Part shown: in pieces, positions 10,852 through 20,859 of the stretch | Layout of the letters: each line of letters starts with the position of its first letter | Position numbering within the stretch: the stretch's first letter is position 1 | Assembly: GCA_907164885.2 (NCBI GenBank) | Contig: OU015490.1 | Span: 93,777,372-93,841,371, forward strand | Source of the DNA: Dolomedes plantarius | Lineage: Eukaryota > Arthropoda > Arachnida > Araneae > Dolomedidae | Direction: 5' to 3' | Length of the DNA: 64,000 nt | The notes under the pieces: model-generated | Seen by the model: only the letters and a program-made list of their open reading frames with translations | Database searches by the model: none | Told to the model about the DNA's origin: nothing | Translations under genes and position numbers: made by a program

Positions 10852-12265
10852 CTTTTGAAAAGAGATAAATTAACAAATGTTAGAAAAAAAATTTAAAATG
10901 ATACAGGCATTTTAAAGGCCTGTTCACGCTGAATACGGAGCTTTACATAACGTCAGCGTTAAAAATTTTAACCAGTCGCGGGGCTCAATTCATTGACCAC
11001 GTGACACGCGAAACTAATCACAGGTCATGTTGTAGAAGCGCTGAATGTTATAATTCACCGCGGTGTGTGGTAGAGGGATGGTCAATAATAAAACTGTTAT
11101 AACAACTTCAGAGGCAATAAATAAATACTTGAACACTAAGGTGGCGTAAAAGAAAAGCTGTCTGTGTGGCCAATGATAGCGATCAAAAGACTATAAATAT
11201 TGAAAGTTAGATGGTGACGTTATTTTATGGCCCACAATAAAACTTTCAGATAATGGTCAAAGTGGGATCTCAAACAAAAATGGTGGGGAGGTACTCGGTA
11301 GACTGTGAACATGAGCAGTGAAATAAGGGACCAACTGGAGCAGGAACTGCGAAGAGAAAGGCAGCCCACTGTCCAATTAGAGAAAAAAGGGTGGGCCAAA
11401 ATGGCCCCTGAAAACGGTCAGCAGCTCCTCAAAATAAAAGAAAGAAAAAAAGGAAACAAAAGAGAGAAGGTCGGCAGATTTTGCTTGCTGTTCCCTAGAG
11501 CTCAGACGGCATAGAGTGCTGTTAGAACTGTCTCAATCGGCACTCTGTATCTTCCAGCTAGAGTCTAACGGAAATTCCTGGAATCCGACATGATGATGCT
11601 GAATATGACATGATTCGGGCCCCTTTCAACGAAATCATTCACCGCTGCATTCTTCAACAGTAGTAAGTGCCACCCGAAATATCCTAGATATAATTGCTTT
11701 GACCGAATACTTTGTCTCTGCTTCTGATTCCTCGTGTATTAAATGACAATTTGAAGGGAAACCTTATTCCATTATTAATTTCTGTTTAAAATAATTTTTA
11801 GTATTGTTACATAAATGTATGATAAAGGCCAATTCTCTGTGCTTCTTTTCATGTCCCAACACATGCACACATCAATTGTTTTAAGGTACTTTTACAATCT
11901 ATACATGTCAACACAGCATCCTTAAAAAGGGAGGAGTCACATGAGCGGAGAATCCGTCGCCTTTCTTTTTATTCAGTAAAATTCGGTTTTTAAAACAGCT
12001 ACAAAAAACTTAAAATTTTTCAGTTATAATAGAGCCCGTTTATAGATCATCGTCTAATAAAAAAACAAACTTCTTATAAGTATTTAAAAGTATTGCACAG
12101 TTTTGAGGGAAATTGTTTCATTAAAGTGTACCGTATAGTAAAATAACTTCCTTTTCGAAAATTTAAAATTTTAAAAAATGTGCTGTCGGGGGACCCCCGT
12201 CGGGATCGAAGTTCCTTGCGTTATTTTTTTCAAATCTAAACGTGATTTAATATGTAGATTTCTAT
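10852..12265. other. Tetraspanin intron 1, no exon seen
   Basis: At 10914 the sequence aggcctgttcac resembles the terminus of foldback family A (22973, 30742), but the rest does not match, so it may be a remnant. The open stretch 11305-11514 is lysine- and glutamine-rich and unrecognised. No splice-bounded exon was seen. Confidence 0.4.
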
Positions 12266-12269
12266 TGAT

Positions 12270-12351
<82 letters not shown>
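12266..12351. repeat. (TA)n(CA)n(TA)n compound microsatellite
   Basis: TA, CA and TA runs in succession. It abuts the distal (3') side of the minus-strand tRNA-like segment at 12352-12483 and so may be the simple-repeat tail of that SINE. Confidence 0.9.
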
Positions 12352-12354
<3 letters not shown>

Positions 12355-12483
12355 TGCGCTATTCCAAGAATGAGTGGGAATAAAAACGGCCAGCGCTTGT
12401 GCGGGGATTTGAACAAGGGACCTCTCGCTCCGTAGTGCGATAGTCCGAAGTCCGATGCGATAACCATTCAGCCACAGAGTCCT
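12352..12483 (-). repeat. tRNA-derived SINE head
   Basis: Minus-strand sequence with an RNA polymerase III A box (tggctgaatggttatcgc) and, about 45 nt later, a B box (gttcaaatcc), the spacing of a tRNA gene. The flanking arms do not close into a clean cloverleaf, and the segment runs on into a unique block and then the compound microsatellite. I therefore read it as the 5' head of a SINE rather than a working tRNA gene. It differs from the SINE at 19435, 32830 and 61876. Confidence 0.6.
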
Positions 12484-13030
12484 TAAGAAAAAGCTCTTAT
12501 GAAAAGGGTCACGCTTTTTCGTTACGTGACGATTCCTGCCAGTTCACTCTACTGTAAGCCGCGTAAAAGAACTTCGTTCCAATAGTAACGTTATTAAATT
12601 TTAAAATGTCTCTTTATGTCAGATGGCATCAGCCACCACTGTTCACAACAAGTGGTCTTTTTAACAAATTCTAAAAATACTTCAGAAATAAGCGTGCAAC
12701 AGCCAAGATTTCTGGTACACTAGAGTTCTTCCTCTAGAGTACTATTTCTGCTATATAACACTGCTGAATCGAGCTCTTTAATTTCATCTTCAGGTCAGGA
12801 AAAGCCTTAAACTGCCCAGTTCGTTTTACAGTCAATTTTACCCTAATATACAGCAAATAATATCCGCAGCGCAAAGATCAAACAATTAAAGAAATGAGTT
12901 ATGTTTTTACAGGCGGTAACCATAGCTAAATATTTGTAAGATTACCGGAGAAGTTGCTAGAAATTTATAAAAAATTACATTTAGATGATCCGAAAAGATG
13001 GGTAATACGCCTCAAAGTTTAGCTACTTAC

Positions 13031-13093
13031 CAAGGTAATAAAGTTTATGAAACAGAGGAAACACTTCACACATTTTGCAATTTTCTTCGGCAT
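13031..13093 (-). CDS. Tetraspanin exon 1 (start codon, N-terminus, TM1 start)
   Basis: Minus-strand ATG at 13093-13091 opens 21 codons, MPKKIAKCVKCFLCFINFIT and a final Leu, ending phase 0 at a gtaagt donor. A basic, cysteine-bearing N-terminus followed by a hydrophobic start with the conserved Asn is the standard tetraspanin N-terminus, and the cysteines are likely palmitoylation sites. It joins exon 2 in phase to complete TM1. Directly upstream on the minus strand, catattacag ends 9 nt before the ATG after a pyrimidine-rich stretch. The 5' UTR may therefore itself be spliced, with the promoter further right. Together the three exons give 110 residues of a protein that should be roughly 230-280 aa; the rest is outside the window or unseen. 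Confidence 0.88.
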
Positions 13094-13233
13094 TCTTGGA
13101 AGCTGTAATATGAGACAGATGATAGTACAGAAAGTAAGTAGTTGTTATTGTTTAACAGGTATAGTAGTAAATAAGTGGCTATGAAGACAAGCAAGTAATA
13201 ATAACTGAAGGGCTTATCGGTGGTGTAACTAAC

Positions 13234-13333
13234 AAACCACGTAACTCCAAAAAATGCAATTTTGGGAATTTTAATAAAACCAATGTAATAACATGAAAAT
13301 CCTTAAATCATATTTTTTGGAGTTACGTGGTTT
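13234..13333. repeat. 100-bp foldback element, family K
   Basis: Perfect 22-bp inverted arms (aaaccacgtaactccaaaaa plus at, and its complement) at 13234-13255 and 13312-13333, separated by 56 AT-rich bases. The flanks also show related aactaac/attaac sequence. It lies about 140 bp upstream of the tetraspanin start codon. Perfect arms suggest a young insertion or a conserved hairpin. Confidence 0.75.
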
Positions 13334-13339
13334 ATTAAC

Positions 13340-14410
13340 TCAGCCAACGTTATATTGTCAAAATATTTACGTTTCTAAACAACCCCATAAAATATTAAGC
13401 AAACCTTGAGGCACTGCCTGAGAAACGTGGTTGGAACAGATGTAGGAGAGAGAAACGGACGATACCAATTATTTCCCTTCTGATATACGTATATCTAAAA
13501 AGCTCATTTTTCTGAGGTATCAGTTTTGGAAAATCCTTTTTCGAAGATGGCCCAAGATATGCTCCACTTTCTCAAAGTTTAGAGGATTTCTTTTATTTAA
13601 ATGCCGGCACCGTTTTCTCATTAACTATAGGACACATAATGTTACTCTTAAATTGTCCCTCACATTATTGATATATTTCATTTCATGAAAGTCACCTTAC
13701 TACTAAATAGGATTTCTTATTGAGATTTCACCGCTTGTATTATAGTATTTGTATAGTGAACGCACTGGAGTTTTGTTTAAAACTGGATTACTCGTTAGGT
13801 CTCCAACAATTTACAGGTTTTGAAGAATTTAAGCTAATTTAGAGATATGCAGTTGAATGAAGCTTAATGTTGAAATAATTTAATTCGGTATATCAATTTA
13901 TTCGTCCTATTAATAATTCAACAATAGGAATTCATAGTTCATCATTTTGGGGAGTAATTCCTCCGATTAGTATTGAGAGTTTTTGATGAACTCTTTTTTA
14001 TGAATTGTTTATTTAAAAAAATAGCTACTCCATTTTTATCCCCACGGCTTAGCACCATTTTTCTTACGGCAAACTAGTTTTGCCGTAAATAAAAGATTCC
14101 TCTTTTATCAAGAATAAAGTAGTTACAAAATTGTACGCGGACTCACACTTCATCTAATCTGCAAGAATACGATTACCAGACGGCAAAGAGTTAAAGTGGT
14201 TGCGGATATGATTAGGTGCTTTTCATCAATTTGGGGGAAATTTCTCGCCAATTTTTCCACCCTCTGAACTTTACTTTGTTTTAAGAATGATCAATAGAAA
14301 GAATCTGCTCATCGAGGTTTCGACAAATATGAGGGTAAACCTAAAATAATACTTTCAAACTGATTTAATTGGAAATACAGTCCTCTAACAATGTCATATC
14401 CCACTGCCCG
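13340..14410. other. No gene seen
   Basis: AT-rich sequence upstream of the tetraspanin gene. It could hold its promoter or a non-coding first exon, but I see no core-promoter motif distinct enough to call. Confidence 0.35.
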
Positions 14411-14413
14411 ATT

Positions 14414-14650
14414 TTAACCCTTTCAGGGGCAAAAACCTAAACCGTTTGCATGGTGCATATTTTTTTTAACTCAAAAACTCCTGAAATTTTTTCTAATTAA
14501 AAGTTTGAAAGGATTTTATTTCTTTAAACTGATAACGAATGGCAGCACTAGCTGTTTTCTGCTAATTTAACTCGAAACATTGAATAAAAGTGAAAGAAGG
14601 TTGAGAAAAATGGCTCTCCAAAAATGGATCACCTCCCTTCAAAAGGTTTT
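14414..14650. mobile_element. TTAA MITE, family E copy 2 (degraded right end)
   Basis: Starts at TTAA (14414-14417) with the family end ccctttcaggggcaaaaacc and the gtttgcatggtgca block, and contains aaactgataacgaatggcag as in the copy at 55604. The right end has drifted and no TTAA is visible there. Confidence 0.55.
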
Positions 14651-15313
14651 TACGAAAATTATTTTGTTCTATATCTGTTCATTTATGTGGTATGGCATTC
14701 TTACTAATAAGGTGCTATTGTGCATGAATTTTGCTGTATTAAATTATCAAAAAACAAAGTCAGAATATTAGCAATGTGTAGATACTTATAATATACACAC
14801 ACGCGACGATTGCTGACTTTGCGTCAGCTTCCGATGCTATAAAATCTAAACAAAATGATAGACAGTCCAGAAAACTACACTATAGAAAAACGACGCACCA
14901 AGAATGAGTTGTTCGATTGTAAGGAAATTTCGAATGCATAGATGTTTCCACCGAACATGCAAGCGATTAAAATTTGGTGTTCAATCAATGAATAACGGGA
15001 GCTCCAGGGCATCAGAACTGCGCATCCTGCAGATGTATATAAGGAGGGATTCTCGATCTGATGTTCAAAATTTCTGTTGTATTTTGACTGTGGATATCTT
15101 ACAACAACTGAAACAGTGCTTGGCCGAAGATTTCGTGCTCATTACGAGCATATTGCAGAGTTTGAAAGAGGTCGTGTTATCGGATTGAAAGAAACTGATG
15201 GCTAAATAGAACAATCGCTCGACACCTGGGTCGAAGCGATGCAGCTATTAGCCGATAATGGCAAGAGGCGGTCAACAACACCAGGACGTCAGGACGGCAG
15301 CTGTTGACCTAGG

Positions 15314-15403
15314 TTTGGTTTCGTTCGGAGTGCTATGATCAATTTTTTGCTTCACAAGGGCTAATTATACCGGGACCTACTGCTTAAAGCCGGTTGACCT
15401 AGG
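15314..15403. mobile_element. 79-bp insertion with 11-bp target duplication
   Basis: The Tc1 sequence is interrupted here. The 11 bases gttgacctagg occur at 15303-15313 and again at 15393-15403, bracketing a 79-bp insert (15314-15392). The insert ends gggctaattataccgggacc plus tactgcttaaagccg, which matches 47250-47292 over about 45 bp. An 11-bp duplication fits target-primed reverse transcription, so this is probably a short SINE-like or 5'-truncated retro-insertion. Confidence 0.7.
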
Positions 15404-15773
15404 ATCCAAACAGAAAGGCAGAGCGATTGTCAGATCAGCTGTCACAGCATCTGATTCGTCGTTATCAACTAGGCGACGTGTGATCCGCACACAAGTGTCC
15501 AACATGACCATTGATAAGCGACAGAGAGAGCGAAATCTAAGCTCACGCCGACCTTCACGCCACTTACCCCTCACGCCTGTACACCGTCAAGTCCGATTAC
15601 AGGGGTGCTTAACTCGATAAATTTGGAACTGGGCTGAATAGGGACGTATGTGACGAGTCCCGTTTAAAACTGTGTCCTGACGACCACCGAAGACGTGTCT
15701 GAAGACTTTGAGGACAGTGTGGGGATCCGGCTCTTACTATCACACACCACATAGGTCCACAACAGGCCGTTAT

Positions 15774-16344
15774 TAATACGGGAGTAGCTATTTTGGACAA
15801 TCTGAAGCGGCTCTTCCCATCTCGTAAGATTTCTGTACAGTGGATCTCTTCCCATGTTGACCTTGCCGGTAACTATTTTGCTGATACCTTGGAAAAAAGA
15901 GGAGCTGGCGAGTACATGGATAGGCCGGCGTCTCTGACATACTTGTATACTGAACTGTATTCTAAACATAGCTGTTTTGTAAGGTCTGCATTCGCCATCC
16001 CCCCGTGCACCATTGGTACCAGGGTAATCGCCTCAGTGTTTCTCTGTCCCTCCGGTGTAGCAGACAGTAGCAAACTACAAGAACCCGCTTTCGTAGTGGC
16101 CACCTCAGAACATTGACTTATACTGACAAGGAAAAAAGGAAACAAAGTGTTTCCAACTTGTACCAAATGTTCCAAAGGCCCAGCCACTTCGGATCATATC
16201 CTAGTGTGTTTGGGACTTGAAAAGGAAGATCTTCTGGAGCGGCCATTGTTGGTCATTGACTTCTTGAGAGTGTGCGGTATAATGGACCTAATCTAGCTCT
16301 GCCGGGTGACAGGGATCAGCAACAAGAACAACACAGGCCGTTAT
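15774..16344 (+). mobile_element. 5'-truncated non-LTR retrotransposon inserted in the Tc1
   Basis: The duplicated target acaggccgttat (15762-15773 and 16333-16344) encloses a segment with only the 3' end of a LINE: RNase H region, C-terminal cysteine motif, stop, short 3' UTR and a caacaagaacaac tail. Removing the insert rejoins the Tc1 coding sequence. 5' truncation and a 12-bp duplication are the normal products of LINE integration. Confidence 0.85.
15790..16296 (+). pseudogene. LINE ORF2 fragment: RNase H and C-terminal Cys/His motif
   Basis: The first frame contains ISVQWISSHVDLAGNYFADT, the His-(x)n-Asn-x-x-Ala-Asp signature of retroelement RNase H, which removes RNA from RNA-DNA hybrids. 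After a frame change it ends with CTKCSKGPATSDHILVCLGL, a C-x2-C-H-x4-C-like knuckle usual at the end of such ORFs, then FLRVCGIMDLI and a TAG at 16294-16296. The reverse transcriptase and endonuclease parts are missing because the copy is 5'-truncated. At least one frameshift separates the two parts, near 16110-16140. Confidence 0.8.
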
Positions 16345-16913
16345 GGTCTGGCTTGCCAGTTCCTTCGGATACCCCTTTCGTGGTCATTAGAAACACACTT
16401 ACAGCACAGCGGTACGTAGACGACATTTGTTTTGTTGCCGTTCCTCTTGCATCGCCCCTGACTTACTTTTCAACAAGATAATGCCTGTTCGCATACAACC
16501 CGTGTTACTATGAGTTGTATTCATGCTTGCCGAACACATCCTTGCCCACCTGGGTCGCCTGATCTCTCCCCCGTAAAGCACATTTAGGACTTGGTGGGAA
16601 GGCGATTTCAACTATCCCGGAATGTTTCCAGTTTAGCCCGACAGTTGGAGATAATTTGGCAAGAAATGCCGTAGGACACCATCGGGGATCTATAACAGCT
16701 TACTCCACGCCGGGTGACAGCTTGCATCCAAGCCAGAGGTAGACCGATGCCGTATTGCCTTCCTCACTTTGTAACGATCAAACTCTGGAATAAATCATTC
16801 AATTGTTCTGAAATTTCAATTGTTTTTTTGTGTGCATGTTCTTCACAGCCGCCAATTTTTTTCGCAATCGGACAACTGCTTCTTGGTGTGTCGATTTTTT
16901 TGTTATAGTGTAC

Positions 16914-17421
16914 TAGACTTCTGGTCATTCTGTCGATGTATGAATACAAATATTCTATCAAGCCGAACATGGTTCATTGATGAAATCCAAATATTGGGTG
17001 CAGATTAGCGTTCTCAGTGCCGATGCTGGCTATAAGAACTTTTATAATATCAAAATGTTGTCAAATGAAGACACTGTATTTTTTTCCGTTGTAAATTTTC
17101 TATTTTATTTGCTTTGCTTTCTATTTTATTCTATTTAAATAGAAAAAAATTAAGACTAAAATCTGTGAAATGTACATACAATAAACTAAAATGGAGGAAA
17201 ACATTATTTGTTGAACATAGCAGCATTTAGAAGAGAGGTTTGTTGAAAAATCGCCAACTTCACTAAAGAATTAATAACTTTAAAACTTTACACACATATT
17301 ACATATACATGACTAAGTTAAGGTGGAAATAGAAAACAATTAAGACATATACCTACATTTTACCAAATCACACTCACTTCGTGAAAATATTGTTGACACC
17401 AATTCTTGAAGTTGAATAATA
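16914..17421. other. No gene seen
   Basis: About 500 bp of AT-rich spacer between the two Tc1-superfamily elements, with no recognisable feature. Confidence 0.4.
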
Positions 17422-17423
17422 TA

Positions 17424-19075
17424 CAGTGGCTCCCAAAAGTGTTCGTACACTTACGAATTTCAATGAAATATGGGTCTATCCATTAATTAAAATGAATATT
17501 TCAGAATGGGTATTTGATAATAAGATCTATAATCTATTCTTAACAAAACTACATGAAATATTTTGAAAACATAGAAAAAGTTTATTTTTAAGAAACCAGT
17601 AATCAAAAAGTAACAAAAACTTTATCTCACAAAAGTCATCGTACACTGAAATATTTTCGGATAAATTCATAATTAAAATTATCGTCTGGCACTTTATTTT
17701 TATTTTTGAATTGTAGTGGCATTTAAAATATCGTTTGGCTTTAATTTTTGCTTACCCACTCCGTAATATTCTATTTATTATTTAAAAATGGCTCGTAGTC
17801 GTAAAGAAACAACAAACAGTATTCGAAAATTGATAATTTTTCATCATAGTAGTTGTAAATCAGTTCGGAATATTGCTAAATTACTTAATTTATCCTATTC
17901 TACTGTGCAGTATGTGAAAAAACGCTTTAAAGAAGAAAATTGGATCGAAAATAAGGTAAGAAAGGGCCGTCCGGCAAAGTTAACAAAACGTAATCAGAGA
18001 TTTATAATTAGAAAATTTGTGAAAAATTCACGTTTGAGTGCTGTAAAAGTTTCTGCAGAATTCAATGAAACATTTTCTACTTCAATTTCACCTGAAATTT
18101 TTTGACGAGTTCTCAGAACAGCTGGATTACATGGGCTCTGCCCATAGAAAATTTTTTGTGAGTGAGCAAAAACAAAAAATTTAGGCTTCCCTTCGAAATA
18201 TCAATGATAAATAAGCCCCAAATCTATTGGAATAATGTCTTATTTGTCGATGAACATTTTTGGTGCTGATGGGCGTATAATTGTATGGAGAAGAAAAAAT
18301 GAGGAACTTAATCCCAAGAACTTAGTAGGAACAGTTAGGCTTGCCGGTGGAGGTATCCTTGTGTGGGGGTGCATGTCAGCATAAGGACTAGGAAATTTGG
18401 TATTTATTGATGGCATAATGAATCATGCTGTTTTTATAAATATTTTAAGAGACAATTTAAAATTATCAGCTCAAAATTTGGGTATTGGAAACAACTTTGT
18501 TTTTATCAAGATAACGATCCTAAGCACACGGATCTCAACGTTCGCATCTGGTGTCTCTATAATTGTCCACAAGTTTTGAAAATACCACCTCAATCGCCAG
18601 ATTTAAACCCAATAGAACATATTTGAAGAGAACTGGAGGTTCGAGTACTAAAACACGACATTCACACGAAAAGCGAACTAAAAACAATTATGATGGAAGA
18701 ATGGATGAACATTGATGCAAAAATTACAAAAGAACTAAAGCAATCTATTCCCAGTCGTTTAAAAGCTGTTGTGGATGCTAAAGGATATCCTTCTAAATAT
18801 TAATTTAACGAAAAATTAGAATATTTACTAATATGTAGAGATTTTTTTACAAGTGTACGATGACTTTTGTGAGATGAAGTTTTTGTTACTTTTGGATTAT
18901 TGGTTTTTTAAAAATAAAGTTTTACTATGTTTTCAAAATATTTCATGTAGTTTTGTTAAGAATAGATTATAGATCTTATTATTAAATACCCATTCTGAAA
19001 TATTCATTTTAATCAATGGATAGACCCCTATTTCATTGAAAATCGTAAGTGTACGAACACTTTTGGGAGCCACTG
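17424..19075 (+). mobile_element. Tc1-superfamily element with 224-bp IR/DR ends
   Basis: Terminal inverted repeats at 17424-17647 and 18852-19075 are each exactly 224 bp and differ at only about a dozen positions. They are flanked by TA (17422-17423 and 19076-19077). Each repeat carries two copies of a transposase-binding-like motif: an outer cccaaaagtgttcgtacact and an inner cacaaaagtcatcgtacact (17628-17647 and 18852-18871). This is the IR/DR arrangement known from Sleeping Beauty and Minos-like elements. The central transposase gene is decayed. Confidence 0.92.
17788..18803 (+). pseudogene. Tc1-like (IR/DR type) transposase pseudogene
   Basis: The ATG at 17788 starts MARSRKETTNS, followed by a helix-turn-helix (KSVRNIAKLLNLSYSTVQYV) and a basic GRP-type linker (RKGRPAKLTKR), the DNA-binding half. 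The catalytic half is recognisable: FVDE at about 18245, YQDNDPKHT-like sequence at about 18507-18530, and PPQSPDLNPIEH at about 18588-18620 with the final Glu. That is the DD34E order. The frame is destroyed by a stop at 18102-18104, a small deletion just after VDE, a TAA at about 18381 and a TGA where Trp follows PIEHI. The end is at TAA 18801-18803. Length without damage would be about 340 aa, normal for the family. Confidence 0.88.
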
Positions 19076-19434
19076 TAGTTAATTTGTTATATTCGTGTTG
19101 TATTAAATTTGGCTTTCAATCCCACGGTTTTGGCGAGGTTTCAACATCAAAACAAGCTCTCCTATCAAAGTAGTTTTTACTTGGATAGAAGCGCATCATA
19201 GAATTTTGTCAATTAACAACAAGGTTACCAGATGTATTGAATAGATATTTCCGCTTGAACAAACTTATAAATTGTTCCTTTTAGATACACACTTAATTTA
19301 AATACTGGAGCCATTTTGAATTTGGAAAATTTTGTTTTCCTCTGATGTATTTTCCTGTCAAATTTAAATCTATCACCACTAGTTATTTCATTCAGTCAGT
19401 TTATAGTTATGTCTTTTGTACAGGCATATATGGG

Positions 19435-19770
19435 GGCCAGAGGTAGCCGAGTGGTAGCGCATCGGCTTTCGGTACTGAGGTTGCTCGGATCGAATCCCTC
19501 CAAGCGCAATTAAATACCTTCGTGTCTAGCCCGGATACGGGTACGTAAATTCTGTAGACCGGAAAATCCTTCTTTGAGATCCGTGGAAGGAGAAGGTACG
19601 ATCCCTTCAGATGTCATCCCGTGGGGGAAGCTCGGTCACAATTGAGGTGCCATCTGGCTAAGTCACACTCTTGCGGTGCCATTATAAACTCCAGGCTGAG
19701 GGGTGAGTCACACCCCTCAGCCTGCTAGCCTATACAGACGTGGTCTGGAATAAATTCTGTCTGGGGGCAT
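19435..19770 (+). repeat. tRNA-derived SINE, copy 1 (longest 3' body)
   Basis: A-box-like tagccgagtggtagcgc and B-box-like ggatcgaatcc at tRNA spacing head a body of about 260 bp. The same head and body (tttcggtactgag, ccggatatgggcac, gtagaccggaaaatcc) occur at 32830 and 61876. Near the 3' end is a perfect 13-bp hairpin (19693-19723). The tRNA part is diverged, so this is not read as a functional tRNA gene. Confidence 0.85.
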
Positions 19771-20690
19771 AAACAATAAATAGCATAAATGGGATTAAAG
19801 TGTGCACAACATTCTGAAAACTAGCTGTTTCTCACTTTTCAAAGTTCATTTCTTTACAGTCTCCATTTCTATTTAAAATACAATCGTAAATATATACCAT
19901 TTCAATAGAAACTAAATATTTGATTCTTTATTTTTTTAAAATTTCCATTCTATTGCTGGGTTAAAACTACAGTCTTATTTACGAAGGTAGGTTCCTGGTT
20001 ATGGTGACGCTATAGTGATTTCATCGAAGTGCATGTGTCCTGGATTACTGAGCCTTATGAGGATACAAAGACAAATAAAGTGTGTTCACAAGCCAAAAGA
20101 CTTCCTGACTAATTCGAAACTTGCACCAATATAGCTCGGTTCACATTGTGCATTACGTGATTCATGATTCGATTCGCCAATTGAGGCGATAAATCTCTGC
20201 GGGAAGTAAGCGAGTTGGAAAGAATGTCTTCTAGGGCAACTTGCTGTATCAATTGCATCATACATAGGGTTACCATAATTTTATTCTTTCAATGGTTTTG
20301 ACGTTTTTGTGAGAAACCGGACAGAATTTATAAGTTGTTTTGAGGCGGATTTATACGCCTTACTTTTATATATGTGTGTGTAAACCCAAGCTTACATATC
20401 AGACATTTTTTTGCCCATTGTGTCCAGATAAAGTACCCATTTTTTGTGAATTTTATGGAGTTTTTGAAACTGAATGTCCCTACCTTACCTTCAATATCAA
20501 TGACTGAGTATCGAGCTATCCCTTCGCGGTACAAGTATGATATCTACCCCCAAGAGATTTCTAGCCAAATCTGGCGCCCTTTGTTTTGGTAGCAGTGTGT
20601 TAAACAGCGCGAATTGGATGAGAATTAAAGTTAAATGTTCTTTTACTAATGGTTTTACGTTTGTTTGTATGAAAGTTATTTGGTGGAAGC
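19771..20690. other. No gene seen
   Basis: AT-rich sequence with a slightly GC-richer part at 20100-20260 (gattcgattcgccaattgag and neighbours) that may belong to an old repeat. The open stretches near 20374-20700 on both strands are not recognised. Confidence 0.35.
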
Positions 20691-20696
20691 AATGTA

Positions 20697-20857
20697 ACAC
20701 TGAGAAATCTATTCACACGAATACAACTGAAAGTACGTGGATGCATGTAAAAGCAACGTTGCCTACGTACAATCATAAGGCATATTTTAAATTCTACCTA
20801 GCGATGTACATTTTTCAGAAATCATGTCTAGCGGCAAATGTAGATTGTTTTAATTAA
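20697..20857 (+). pseudogene. Merlin/ISXO2-like transposase, C-terminal fragment
   Basis: In the plus frame, SIHTNTTESTWMHVKATLP followed by a Tyr/Phe-rich stretch ending near KSCLAANVD matches the last part of Merlin transposases (relatives of bacterial IS1595/ISXO2). There the Glu of the HTN-x-E-x-x-W motif is the final catalytic acid. Upstream sequence does not give the rest of the protein, so this is a 5'-truncated remnant. It is a different copy from the one at 25475-26377, whose motif reads TNTIEGIW. Confidence 0.7.
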
Positions 20858-20859
20858 TT

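Larger units (their letters stand above)
15130..16759 (+). pseudogene. Tc1 transposase pseudogene, interrupted twice
   Basis: Remnants in order. An N-terminal helix-turn-helix region reads YEHIAEFERGRVIGLKET. A linker reads RHLPLTPVHRQVRLQGCL. The first catalytic Asp block FSDESRF is degraded at about 15640-15670 (gacgagtcccgttt), followed by CPDDHRRRV-like sequence. The second block sits at ttcaacaagataatgcctgt near 16477. A C-terminal ARQLEIIWQEMP block follows at 16630-16670. The frame is cut by in-frame stops, frameshifts and two inserted retro-type segments (15314-15403 and 15774-16344). The family acts as a TA-specific cut-and-paste enzyme; this copy cannot be functional. Confidence 0.85.
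14878..16910 (+). mobile_element. Complete but dead Tc1-type transposon with two nested insertions
   Basis: Terminal inverted repeats lie at 14878-14910 (cactatagaaaaacgacgca then ccaagaatgag) and 16875-16910, flanked by TA at 14876-14877 and 16911-16912. The span is 2033 bp. Subtracting the 79-bp insertion plus its duplication and the 571-bp insertion leaves about 1.37 kb, close to the usual Tc1 size. The transposase is a pseudogene (see separate entry). The right end matches the element at the left edge of the window. Confidence 0.9.

Noticed and set aside
10577..10876. 99-codon minus-strand open frame over tetraspanin exon 2
   Set aside because: It is in a different frame from the conserved tetraspanin translation and lacks the GCCG motif and TM pattern; it is a shadow of the exon.
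14904..15188. 94-codon plus frame at the left of the Tc1 copy
   Set aside because: Mostly the 5' UTR of the element; the true transposase N-terminus reads in another frame from about 15130.
19435..19530. Possible tRNA gene
   Set aside because: A and B boxes are present, but the arms do not pair into a cloverleaf and the segment recurs with a shared non-tRNA body at two more places, so it is a SINE head. The same reasoning applies to 12352-12483, 32830 and 61876.
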